The notes under the pieces are model-generated. The model did not search any database, had not been told where the DNA came from, and saw nothing but the letters and a program-made list of their open reading frames with translations. Source: Elusimicrobiota bacterium (GTDB lineage Bacteria > Elusimicrobiota > Elusimicrobia > F11). Taken from it: a stretch of DNA of 64,000 bases. Position numbers and translations under genes: made by a program. Each line of letters starts with the position of its first letter. The first letter of the stretch is position 1. The stretch is from positions 124,001 through 188,000 of the forward strand of contig JAJVIP010000007.1 of assembly GCA_022072025.1 (NCBI GenBank), given 5' to 3'. This document shows positions 8,370-14,983 of this stretch, piece by piece.

Positions 8370-8381
8370 TACAAAGATTGG

Positions 8382-8657
8382 TTATGCTGCTCGTTGAATT
8401 TGTTCGGCCTCATATTCGGGGAACATTATGATAGCGGGGTGCACTCCAAAAGCCTGCGCTAGTTGCTCCGCTCGTTTTTTACCGATGTCAACACGATCAT
8501 TTTCCAGCATGCTTAAATTGGTCGCAGAAATACCCGAACGACGAGCCAACTCATCCTGTGTCCATTCTTTCTTCCCTCGAAGAATGCGGATTACTTCACC
8601 CGATGTCACTCGCGCATGCTGCCGCGCAGGCCCAAACTCACTTTTGTTAATTTTCAT
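8382..8657 (-). CDS. XRE-family HTH antitoxin
   Basis: A 91-residue DNA-binding protein. The helix-turn-helix covers about residues 20-75 (GEVIRILRGKKEWTQDELA, then RRSGISATNLSMLEN), the usual XRE/HigA form. It follows the RelE-like gene by 9 nt with its own Shine-Dalgarno (AGGAG). The toxin-first order is that of higBA modules: the antitoxin would neutralise the nuclease and repress the shared promoter. Its last codons lie next to the repeat copy at 8281-8369. Confidence 0.88.
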   Translation of the reverse strand: MKINKSEFGPARQHARVTSGEVIRILRGKKEWTQDELARRSGISATNLSMLENDRVDIGKKRAEQLAQAFGVHPAIIMFPEYEAEQIQRAA

Positions 8658-8666
8658 AACTCACTC

Positions 8667-8939
8667 CTAATATTCATGCGGGGTTAATTCAAGGATGTAC
8701 ACTGTTACAACCCGGCGATCCACAAAATAAATAACCCGATATTGCTGATTCAACCGCGATGACCGCTGCCCCTCTCTTGTACCTCTAAGTTTTTCATCAT
8801 GATAACCTGGGTACTGTCGTAGAATTTCCGGCCCGTGTCGATGGACCAAATCTTTCCAAGTTTCATATTCCTTCAAAATCCACGCTGGCAAACGCCGGGC
8901 TGCCTTGTAAATATTCCGATGCTCTCTTATCTCCCACAT
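8667..8939 (-). CDS. RelE/HigB-type mRNA-interferase toxin
   Basis: A 90-residue basic protein of the RelE/ParE superfamily. The last half has the hallmark order KLRGTREGQRSSRLNQQYRV, then IYFVDRRVVTVYILEL and the terminal PHEY; the RLNQQYRVIY strand and the C-terminal His/Tyr are where ribosome-dependent mRNases of the HigB group keep their catalytic residues. A well-formed promoter (8948-8976) puts its -10 only 8 nt before the ATG and there is no Shine-Dalgarno, so the transcript would be practically leaderless. Paired with the HTH gene downstream. Confidence 0.87.
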   Translation of the reverse strand: MWEIREHRNIYKAARRLPAWILKEYETWKDLVHRHGPEILRQYPGYHDEKLRGTREGQRSSRLNQQYRVIYFVDRRVVTVYILELTPHEY

Positions 8940-8947
8940 TCTGAGAT

Positions 8948-8976
8948 ATGATAAGTTCTTAGATTTGAGAGGTCAA
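8948..8976 (-). promoter_or_regulatory. Promoter of the RelE/HTH toxin-antitoxin operon
   Basis: On the minus strand TTGACC (8976-8971), a 17-nt spacer and TATCAT (8953-8948) form a good sigma70-type promoter. Transcription would begin near 8941, about two bases before the toxin ATG. Confidence 0.65.
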
Positions 8977-8985
8977 GGAGAATAC

Positions 8986-9138
8986 TAACGCAGAAAAAGC
9001 CTCTCCACAGCGCCCTCATTTATGAAATCTTTATTTTTTGAATTATCGCAACCTTCCATTCAAATTTCAGCCGGTCTTTGACTACTTTCACCGCTCTCAG
9101 CCCATTCTTACATCGAGAAATACATTATGTGACAGGCT
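8986..9138. repeat. Island repeat, subtype A, copy 2
   Basis: A complete copy starting TAACGCAGAAAAAGCC and ending GACAGGCT. The 5' module (about 65 nt, ending in TTTTTTGAATTATC) is shared with all other copies; the 3' module matches 8281-8369. Seven bases of the 5' consensus (AGGCTGT) are missing. With the two toxin-antitoxin promoters it fills the gene-free stretch 8940-9254. Confidence 0.9.
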
Positions 9139-9195
9139 CTGTGTGCGTTGGTTGGCCAGCCAAAACACTGCGTATTAACAACGCATAAATTGGGG

Positions 9196-9225
9196 TTGAA
9201 AGGACCCAATTATTGGTTGTACAAT
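9196..9225 (+). promoter_or_regulatory. Promoter and operator-like site of the AbrB/Doc operon
   Basis: TTGAAA at 9196-9201, an 18-nt spacer and TACAAT at 9220-9225. Between the two boxes lies a perfect inverted repeat, CCAAT-T-ATTGG (9206-9216), well placed for autorepression by the AbrB-type antitoxin. Transcripts would have a leader of about 20 nt containing GGAGG. Confidence 0.6.
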
Positions 9226-9254
9226 GTATATACGTTGGAATTACGGAGGATATC

Positions 9255-9500
9255 ATGATTAAGAAAATGACCAAACACGGAAATAGCTGGGCAATCGTCA
9301 TCGATCGAAGTGTTCTCGAACTTTTGAAAATTAGCCCAAGCGACCCTTTAGATGTTTCAACTGATGGAAAATGCCTCATTGTTTCACCCATAAATGATCC
9401 TAAAAGACGTCAAAAGCTGGCTCGTGCTCTTACCAAGACCAACCAAAAATACAGTCGGATGTACCAAAGACTTGCGGAAGCTCCGGGTGCTCTTTCCTGA
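9255..9500 (+). CDS. AbrB/MazE-type antitoxin
   Basis: An 81-residue protein starting at the ATG 9255, with GGAGG 7 nt upstream; an upstream in-frame ATG at 9213 lies too close to the -10 to be used. The N-terminal swapped-hairpin pattern KKMTKHGNSWAIVIDRSVL is typical of SpoVT/AbrB DNA-binding antitoxins; the basic C-terminal tail would hold the toxin. Its end overlaps the Doc gene by 14 nt in another frame, which couples translation. AbrB-type antitoxins do occur with Doc toxins, though the textbook Doc partner is Phd. Confidence 0.85.
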   Translation: MIKKMTKHGNSWAIVIDRSVLELLKISPSDPLDVSTDGKCLIVSPINDPKRRQKLARALTKTNQKYSRMYQRLAEAPGALS

Positions 9501-9885
9501 TTTCTTAACTAAAGAAGACGTTCTTATAATCCACGGAGACCTCGTTGCCCGGTACGGTGGCTTAGATGCTGTTCGTAGTCACGATCTACTTGAGTCAGCA
9601 ATTGAACAACCTAAAACCATGTTTCATGGTCGATTCCTTCACAAAACGATATTCGATATGGCTGCCGCGTATTTGTTTCATATTGTGATGAACCACCCAT
9701 TTGTGGACGGCAATAAACGAACTGGTGCTGCTTGTGCTGACGTTTTCCTTTATATGAACAATATTGCAGTCCACGCCTCATCGGATCTTTTCACCGAAGT
9801 TACTCTTGAAACTGCTGAGGGTGAATTAACCAAATCTGAAATTGCCCTCTTTCTAAAAAAATCTTCCCGTCCCTTGGCTGGCTAA
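9487..9885 (+). CDS. doc: Doc (death-on-curing) Fic-family toxin
   Basis: A 132-residue Fic/Doc domain protein. The active loop HPFVDGNKRTG (residues 70-80) contains the catalytic His and the Asn-Lys-Arg anion-binding residues; Doc phosphorylates EF-Tu and halts translation. The N-terminal VLIIHGDLVARYGG and RSHDLLESAIEQP helices are typical. GTG 9487 is chosen because GGAAG lies 9 nt upstream and the fold begins right after it; a longer frame from 9394 runs inside the antitoxin gene. The TAA stop is part of CTAACGGGGCTGTAG, the opening of an island repeat, so gene and repeat are fused at the boundary. Confidence 0.9.
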   Translation: MLFPDFLTKEDVLIIHGDLVARYGGLDAVRSHDLLESAIEQPKTMFHGRFLHKTIFDMAAAYLFHIVMNHPFVDGNKRTGAACADVFLYMNNIAVHASSDLFTEVTLETAEGELTKSEIALFLKKSSRPLAG

Positions 9886-9905
9886 CGGGGCTGTAGAAAA
9901 ATTCG
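9881..9905. repeat. Island repeat, truncated 5' module
   Basis: GCTAACGGGGCTGTAGAAAAA matches the first about 20 bases of the repeats at 10857, 11371 and 11981 and then breaks off. It contains the Doc stop codon. A second fragment, AAACGAGGCTGTAG, lies at 10007-10020. Confidence 0.7.
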
Positions 9906-9913
9906 GGAATTCG

Positions 9914-9979
9914 GGGGGTTAGATCACGACATTCGACATGCGAAGCCAGCGAAAATGTCCAATGTCGAGATCTGCCCCC
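9914..9979. repeat. REP-like imperfect palindrome
   Basis: About 31-nt arms (9914-9944 and 9949-9979) pair imperfectly around a very short loop: GGGGGTTAGATC..CGACATT..GACAT on the left against AATGTC..AATGTCGAGATCTGCCCCC on the right. It sits between the truncated 5' module and a second fragment of it, in the 218 bp between doc and the zinc-ribbon gene. Possibly a REP/MITE left by a Y1 transposase; no transposase is present. Confidence 0.6.
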
Positions 9980-10103
9980 ACCACTAAATAAACGACGGAG
10001 CCGCTCAAACGAGGCTGTAGCAGTACCGGCATTGTTATCATTGTCGAACGGTATCGACAGTGACATCGGAGGTCACAACCTTTTTCCATCGAAAAATCCA
10101 GGA

Positions 10104-10325
10104 TTAAGATCGAGATACATCTTCGCCGTCCTCTTGCATCTTTTGCAGCTTCTGAGAGTGAATGCGCATCGCTCGCGATTCTTCTTCGAGTTTTTTCAAT
10201 TCAACCTCGGTTAGAAGAAAATCCTCCGGAAGTGGCTTTAAGCATTGCGCGCAGAAATTGATCTTCCTGCTCAGAACTACCGCGCCATAGTGTGGACAAC
10301 TGTATCCCTCTGATCGGGGTTTCAC
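10104..10325 (-). CDS. Small zinc-ribbon-like hypothetical protein
   Basis: A 73-residue protein of unknown function. Residues 8-30 look like a decayed zinc ribbon: CPHY where a second cysteine is expected, then CAQC. The rest is a charged helix (LTEVELKKLEEESRAMRI) likely to form a coiled coil. It starts with a GTG that overlaps the stop of the lipoprotein gene upstream in TAGTG (1 nt), so the two are probably translated together. No family recognised; the gene is real mainly by this coupling and its composition. Confidence 0.5.
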   Translation of the reverse strand: MKPRSEGYSCPHYGAVVLSRKINFCAQCLKPLPEDFLLTEVELKKLEEESRAMRIHSQKLQKMQEDGEDVSRS

Positions 10326-10885
10326 TATTCCTTCCGCAAAGTTCTCACGCTTTTATCGATCTCTGGCTCCAGACCGCGAAACCGGTCAACACTCGTCGTA
10401 AAAGAGAATTCGTATCTATGGTCATCGATATCGAAGATATAGCTGTTAGTAAGCATTTCGACCGACTTAAACCATTTCCTTGTTGCGAATTTGATTCCAT
10501 CTAAACTTGGGCTTATCTTAAAGTCTTCAAGATGAACTATAGAGGCGTCAGGGAATGTCTTTTTAACGTTCACGATATGTATGGCGACGTGTTCTTTCAG
10601 CGAGGTCTTTCGCTCCGTTTCCAGAAACATAAGTGTTGCATAAGCAAGACCATCTTCATTTATTGCAGACAATCTAGAACGGGATATTTCGTCATCGTCA
10701 ATTTTGAAATCGACAGGCGGGACAAACGAAAATTCCCCATAGATATCGTAAACGCGCCCATCAGCTCCCCTGGTACTTTTCGACTCGCATCCAGTCATTA
10801 GCAAGGTGGACACTGACACAAGAACGATAAGGACTTCAAAATACCTCCCGGCGGCCGAACGATGCTGTAGAAAAAACCTCTCCAC
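10325..10885 (-). CDS. Island lipoprotein (PsbP-like guess)
   Basis: A 186-residue predicted lipoprotein: a hydrophobic signal (EVLIVLVSVSTLLMTGC) with lipobox MTGC near residue 33, then FSFVPPVDFKI and about 120 residues ending YEFSFTTSVDRFRG. The layout recalls PsbP-like lipoproteins, but this is only a guess. No in-frame start lies between the signal core and the GTG at 10885, which falls inside the 5' module of the repeat at 10857-11016; GAGGAG stands just before it. The first 14 or so residues are thus encoded by repeat DNA. Confidence 0.6.
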   Translation of the reverse strand: MERFFLQHRSAAGRYFEVLIVLVSVSTLLMTGCESKSTRGADGRVYDIYGEFSFVPPVDFKIDDDEISRSRLSAINEDGLAYATLMFLETERKTSLKEHVAIHIVNVKKTFPDASIVHLEDFKISPSLDGIKFATRKWFKSVEMLTNSYIFDIDDHRYEFSFTTSVDRFRGLEPEIDKSVRTLRKE

Positions 10886-11016
10886 AGCTCCTCTGCTATT
10901 AAAATTGTTATTTTTTTGAATTATCGCAACCTTTCAATCAAATTTCAGCTGGACTTTGACTACTTTCACCGCTCTCGGCCCATCCTCCCGTCGAAAAATG
11001 CATTATGTGACAGGCT
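10857..11016. repeat. Island repeat, subtype A, copy 3
   Basis: A complete copy: GAACGATGCTGTAGAAAAAA at the start, a TTTTTTTGAATTATCGC centre and GTGACAGGCT at the end. It matches 8986-9138 over its whole length. The lipoprotein gene reads out of its left end on the minus strand. Confidence 0.9.
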
Positions 11017-11027
11017 GCAACGATTTC

Positions 11028-11351
11028 TTAGGCATTTCCTTTCCAGGCTGACCAAATAATAATCGCGATCAAGATTGCCGATACCATGATCACAATGCCA
11101 CGTACGATAAAGTCGGCGATCTCTGTTTTTCGCGCACAGGAGGAACACATCTCGAGTTGACTCGTGCTACGAGCGAATGCGACACGAACCATTTTTGTAT
11201 CACCAAGGCGAAGTGGCTCGCCGCACCGGGCGCACTTGGATTCAATATTCAATCGCTCTTTGCTCATTGCGCGCCACAAACCGAATCCCCAGACTGCCAG
11301 TACGACAACCCAAAAAAGCGGTTGTTCTCTAATTGCGGGATCGATAGTCAT
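11028..11351 (-). CDS. Two-TM protein with internal zinc finger
   Basis: A 107-residue protein of unknown function. One membrane helix at about residues 11-27 (LFWVVVLAVWGFGLW), then CARC and CSSC (about residues 40-72) forming a four-cysteine zinc site on the loop, then a second helix (IVIMVSAILIAIIIWSAW) near the C-terminus. It lies alone between two repeat copies, 11 nt from one and 19 nt from the other, like a single-gene cassette. A weak Shine-Dalgarno (AGGA) stands 10 nt before the ATG. Confidence 0.6.
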   Translation of the reverse strand: MTIDPAIREQPLFWVVVLAVWGFGLWRAMSKERLNIESKCARCGEPLRLGDTKMVRVAFARSTSQLEMCSSCARKTEIADFIVRGIVIMVSAILIAIIIWSAWKGNA

Positions 11352-11370
11352 TAGTTCGTTTTCCTGAAAT

Positions 11371-11490
11371 GCCTAACGAGGCTGTAGAAAAAGCCTTTCC
11401 ACATCTCCCTCGTTTATGAAACTGATATTTTTTTGAATCATCAGACTTAGTGTGACTTCTGTTTTATTGGAATTCCATTGGAATATTTTT
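11371..11490. repeat. Island repeat, subtype B, copy 1
   Basis: It opens GCCTAACGAGGCTGTAGAAA like subtype A and shares the first 65-70 nt with it up to TTTTTTTGAATCATC, then switches to a different 3' module (AGACTTAGTGTGACTTCTG, TTTTATTGGAATTCCATT). The only other B copy is 11981-12100. The rest of the gap to 11575 shows nothing recognisable. Confidence 0.88.
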
Positions 11491-11575
11491 TGCATTTAGG
11501 TGCTTTGTTTAATGCCGGCCCCATTTTACCTGGACCAGGAGCTGCATTTATCTACCGCGGCCCTCGGCTACTCGA

Positions 11576-11959
11576 TTAGCCGCCATCGTGAGTCCAAACC
11601 CAATTTTGAGCAGGTTCATACTTACCCCCGCAGGAACAAGACCAGCCTAAAGACAGGCGACCTTTAAAACAATTTGTGCATCGTTTAAAAGTCAAATGGA
11701 ATAAACCGATAATAATTTTGAAACCAAATAAAGGGAGAAAAGTAGCCAAGAAGACCAATAGAAAACGAGGAAGAAATGCATCAAGAAACTGAAGAAATGT
11801 TGTGGGTGTTTCGACAGGGTTTGAGTAACCACGAAAACCCAAGACTCTTTGAAAGCTTGCTGTGGCAGCAATGGCAACCGCGAAGACTAAATATGCCACT
11901 GGATTAAACCTATCATGTTTCTGTTTCCCAATTATTTCTTGGCTCAGTCGAACCCACAT
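11576..11959 (-). CDS. Membrane protein with C-terminal zinc ribbon
   Basis: A 127-residue protein of unknown function with two or three hydrophobic helices (AYLVFAVAIAATASF; RFLLVFLATFLPLFGFKI) and a C-terminal CTNC...CSCGGKY that could bind zinc. Like its neighbour at 11028 it is a small membrane/zinc-ribbon protein enclosed by repeats. No Shine-Dalgarno is visible at the ATG. Kept as real because it is the only long open frame between the two B repeats and has coherent topology. Confidence 0.55.
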   Translation of the reverse strand: MWVRLSQEIIGKQKHDRFNPVAYLVFAVAIAATASFQRVLGFRGYSNPVETPTTFLQFLDAFLPRFLLVFLATFLPLFGFKIIIGLFHLTFKRCTNCFKGRLSLGWSCSCGGKYEPAQNWVWTHDGG

Positions 11960-11980
11960 TGTTTAAGGTCTCATAGGGGG

Positions 11981-12100
11981 GTTAACGAGGCTGTAGAAAA
12001 AGCCTCTCCTCAAATATCCCGTTTATGTAATTTTTATTTTTTTGAATCATCAGACTTAGTCTGGCCTCTGTTTTATTGGAATTCCATTAAAATATTTTGA
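11981..12100. repeat. Island repeat, subtype B, copy 2
   Basis: GTTAACGAGGCTGTAGAAAA, then AGCCTCTCC; here GAGGCT (11987-11992) and AGCCTC (12001-12006) form a perfect 6-bp hairpin. The 3' module (AGACTTAGTCTGGCCTCTG, TTTTATTGGAATTCCATT) matches the copy at 11371. It is the last copy and marks the right border of the island; 12101-12190 has no recognisable feature. Confidence 0.88.
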
Positions 12101-12190
12101 GGATAGGTTCTGATGTTTACAATTTACATTTTGGGGTCAATAACCATCCGTTGATGGTCCGCAAATACATCGATTTTTTTACGATTCCGT

Positions 12191-13045
12191 TTAATTAAGA
12201 ACGTTGGGTCGGGGGAGACGTCTATCCCAATAACTCCAACGGGCCCGTCCATAGAGCAACCGCTTTCGCCCGTCAGAAGTTTCCATCTTCACAAGAATGT
12301 GCGGGGCTTTTACTTCGAACCAATAGAGATCAGTTCCTGTAGGCTTTTTTAATTCAACCATCCAACAAGGGATGGAGCCGGCTCGAGACCGGATTGTTTC
12401 TTTGGCCTGAACTTTAAGCTGAACCTCCACCACTTGGGGAGGGACGCCTCGATTTGTGGTCAGCGAATCCCATACACGAATTTTTTTTTCAAAACCTTCT
12501 TTTAACGGCAAGGCCCGAAGCGATAGCGGCAATTGGTCTTCAAAATAATCATCTTTTCCAAGAGTTAATTCAGTGGATTGATCCGCTTCACCGTCAAAAT
12601 AGGAATTCCACATCAATGTGCCCGCCTCATTGTTGGGGCTCCCCTTATAAATCTTGAAGGTATTCCCGCACCATTCTTGGGACCCCACCGTCATTTTTAC
12701 CACCTGTTGGATGGGGTCGTCTTTCACAAAAACACTGGTCATATAATTGTACGGATAATTTTGAGTGTCAATCTTTTGAATTTGGTTTAACTTGAAAACT
12801 CGCATGATTGGTTGTTTCTTTGGATCATCTGCTTTGACCAGAGTGTCCATTCTCATATCTTCTTTAACGATGATCAAATGCTCTTTGAAATGCCGGGGTT
12901 GGCCGTAAATAATTCGTTCGGAGTCGTACACCGCCACCTCAGCGCGACCGTCGTTCCACAAACTGTCTTTCCCCCAAGAACCAGCGACTCCCGCCGCTCC
13001 CGGAACAACCGAGAGCGTGAGAGCCAACAAGAAAAGACGATTCAT
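12191..13045 (-). CDS. Secreted hypothetical protein (DUF3108-like guess)
   Basis: A 284-residue protein with a Sec signal peptide (RLFLLALTLSVVPGAAGVAGS) and a beta-rich mature part. Alternating strands such as EVAVYDSERIIYGQ and TDLYWFEVKAPHILVKMETS recall DUF3108-type periplasmic beta proteins, whose function is unknown; the resemblance is loose. It ends a minus-strand operon that starts with the GGDEF/EAL gene and follows the 107-residue membrane protein by 1 nt, so it is very likely coupled to it. Confidence 0.55.
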   Translation of the reverse strand: MNRLFLLALTLSVVPGAAGVAGSWGKDSLWNDGRAEVAVYDSERIIYGQPRHFKEHLIIVKEDMRMDTLVKADDPKKQPIMRVFKLNQIQKIDTQNYPYNYMTSVFVKDDPIQQVVKMTVGSQEWCGNTFKIYKGSPNNEAGTLMWNSYFDGEADQSTELTLGKDDYFEDQLPLSLRALPLKEGFEKKIRVWDSLTTNRGVPPQVVEVQLKVQAKETIRSRAGSIPCWMVELKKPTGTDLYWFEVKAPHILVKMETSDGRKRLLYGRARWSYWDRRLPRPNVLN

Positions 13046-13046
13046 G

Positions 13047-13370
13047 TTATTTTTCTACAGGTGGAGTTGTGACTGGAGAACTGTCCGGAGCAACTTGGCC
13101 CATGGGACAATAGGATTTGGGTTTGGAATAATCACAAGACATATTTGCACCCTTTGAACAGGCAGCCATTTTGCATTTGATTCCGCAGGCGGCGATACAA
13201 ATGAGGCCGATGGCCGAAACCAACACAATCAAACCACCAATAATGCGGCCCAAAATATCCAACGGCCGTTCCTGTTTGTTGGCAAATACCAAAACCGCAT
13301 AACCAACCGCCAAACTAATCAACAAGTGTGATACTTTTCCAACTCCTCCACCCATCATGGGACCCATCAT
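13047..13370 (-). CDS. Small inner-membrane protein
   Basis: A 107-residue protein with a Met/Gly-rich start (MMGPMMGGGVGKV), two predicted membrane helices (LLISLAVGYAVLVF; IIGGLIVLVSAIGLICIAACGI) and a cysteine-bearing C-terminal tail (CKMAACSKGANMSCDYSKP). The clustered cysteines could bind a metal or make disulfides. Good Shine-Dalgarno (AGGAGG). It lies 15 nt after the PerM-like gene and 1 nt before the secreted protein. Function unknown. Confidence 0.55.
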   Translation of the reverse strand: MMGPMMGGGVGKVSHLLISLAVGYAVLVFANKQERPLDILGRIIGGLIVLVSAIGLICIAACGIKCKMAACSKGANMSCDYSKPKSYCPMGQVAPDSSPVTTPPVEK

Positions 13371-13385
13371 AAAGAACCTCCTGAA

Positions 13386-14453
13386 TTAAGAAACAATGTG
13401 GTGAGCTTCAAGCGTCAGATCAACTTTCCTTCGATTGAGAATGGCAAGCACAATCACCTTCGTAATCGCCGCCAGAGGCACAGCGAAGACCAAACCCAAA
13501 AAACCGCCCACCTCAACCCCGGCCAGAATGGAAAACAACATGATAACCGGATGCAACCTGACTCTTTGTCCCACCACAAACGGCATGAAAACGAAATCAT
13601 CGCATAGACGGACCAATAAGAAAAGAGAGACGATGCCGACCAAAGTCGATAGAGGCAAACCTTGGAACGAGGCCAACAGGAGAGTCAGCCCACCTCCCAG
13701 AATTGGAGCCAAAAAAGGAATGGGATTTAAAAGGCCAGAGAGGATGCCCATCAAAACAGCTTGTTCAAAACCCAACACCCACAGTCCAGCCATGGTCATC
13801 GACCCCACACAAATGGCATCCAACAATTGACCGCGAACATATCCTCCCAGCGTCGCGTTCACTTCTGCCATCAGGCCCAACAAATGTTCCACGTAATCGC
13901 TGGGTGTCCAATCAAACAGGGTTTTCATCCAGTTTTTTCCCTGAGCCAACCCAAAATAACAAACGAAAGGAATAATAACGATCCACATTCCAAAATGGGC
14001 CAGACTAGAGATATTTTCAGGGATATGAGAAAAGAATTGACTCGCAAGCTTATCGACATGAAAGGGGAGACTGATATGAGCCGTTCCTTTTCCCATATAA
14101 CGTGCCAGCCAAGCATTGATCGTTAGGGTTATTTGATCGTTGAACGCATTGAATTTTTTGGCATAAATGGGAATCGATTCAAGAGAGGAATTGACTTCCA
14201 CAATTAATGTGGGAACCAACCAAAAGCTGGCGAAGAGAACCGAGAGCAAGCACCCCAAGTAAAGCAAAAGAACAATGCGATCCCGACGAAGGCCCATCGC
14301 CACAAACCGGTCCACCAAGGGTTGAATCAAATAAGCCAACACCAGTCCCAAAAGAAACGGGATCAGAATGGACCAGACCTTAATAAAAAACCAAATGGTT
14401 AATGCCAAACCGAGAACTGATAAAAGAACTCGCCAAAAGGGAAGACCTTTCAC
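13386..14453 (-). CDS. AI-2E/PerM-family transporter
   Basis: A 355-residue polytopic membrane protein of the AI-2E transporter (PerM/TqsA) family. Seen: paired N-terminal helices ending in FLLGLVLAYLIQPLVDRF, a central soluble part, and the conserved GYVRGQLLDAICVGSMTMAG and GLLNPIPFLAPILGGG segments, then a last helix LVFAVPLAAITKVIV. Members export small molecules or act as Na+/H+ antiporters; the substrate here cannot be told. It overlaps the cNMP-binding gene by 4 nt (ATGA), suggesting that the pair acts together. Confidence 0.85.
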   Translation of the reverse strand: MKGLPFWRVLLSVLGLALTIWFFIKVWSILIPFLLGLVLAYLIQPLVDRFVAMGLRRDRIVLLLYLGCLLSVLFASFWLVPTLIVEVNSSLESIPIYAKKFNAFNDQITLTINAWLARYMGKGTAHISLPFHVDKLASQFFSHIPENISSLAHFGMWIVIIPFVCYFGLAQGKNWMKTLFDWTPSDYVEHLLGLMAEVNATLGGYVRGQLLDAICVGSMTMAGLWVLGFEQAVLMGILSGLLNPIPFLAPILGGGLTLLLASFQGLPLSTLVGIVSLFLLVRLCDDFVFMPFVVGQRVRLHPVIMLFSILAGVEVGGFLGLVFAVPLAAITKVIVLAILNRRKVDLTLEAHHIVS

Positions 14454-14968
14454 GCGGCCAGGCCTTCTTTCATTCTTCTGTCCAACTCTTGATTGGTGCG
14501 CCTTAGAAGCGCGGAGAGCATGATGGCCATATTACGCAATAACTTAACTCCAATCGCCGGATGGTCCCGAATCAAAGCGTCCAAGGTAGCGGTGTAAAGC
14601 AAATATATTTCGCCGTCCTCCACAATCTTGGCCGTGGCGGTTCGCTTCATTTGTTCAAGAAGCGCCATTTCTCCAAACATCTGCCCCGAACCCAACACCC
14701 CCAAACTCCTTTCCTTTCCCGCTGATGACCGGGTGAGTTCCACTTGACCTGACTTGATAATGAATACCGCTTTTCCCACCTGACCTTCTTCAAACAATTG
14801 TTCTCCCACATGATAAAGGCGAGGTTGCATGGAAAGCATCACGCGGCCCAATTGGCGGGTGGAGAGGGAGTGAAACAGCGGCACGGACCGGAAAAACTCG
14901 AGTTCTTGAGTGTGTTGCTCGTTTCTAAAAAATCGTCGAAACCACCGAGGAGACGCCGGGGTCAGCAT
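14450..14968 (-). CDS. Cyclic-nucleotide-binding domain protein
   Basis: A 172-residue protein that is essentially one cNMP-binding domain: SVPLFHSLSTRQL, VGEQLFEEGQVGKAVFIIKS, then FGEMALLEQMKRTATAK, where the FGEMALL..R.A phosphate-binding cassette is intact. There is no HTH, unlike Crp. A short basic N-terminus (RWFRRFFRNEQ) precedes it and a helix with a small charged tail follows. It lies between the GH94 gene (15-nt gap) and the PerM-like transporter (4-nt overlap), so it may sense a nucleotide and act on the transporter (inference). Confidence 0.85.
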   Translation of the reverse strand: MLTPASPRWFRRFFRNEQHTQELEFFRSVPLFHSLSTRQLGRVMLSMQPRLYHVGEQLFEEGQVGKAVFIIKSGQVELTRSSAGKERSLGVLGSGQMFGEMALLEQMKRTATAKIVEDGEIYLLYTATLDALIRDHPAIGVKLLRNMAIMLSALLRRTNQELDRRMKEGLAA

Positions 14969-14983
14969 AGCCCCCCCTGCGGG

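Noticed and set aside
8281-12100. Calling the island repeats true attC sites of an integron
   Set aside because: The 5' ends look like RYYYAACG in some copies (GCCTAACG, GTTAACG), but a matching GTTRRRY end with paired L boxes was not found consistently and no integrase is in the window. Kept as a hypothesis only.
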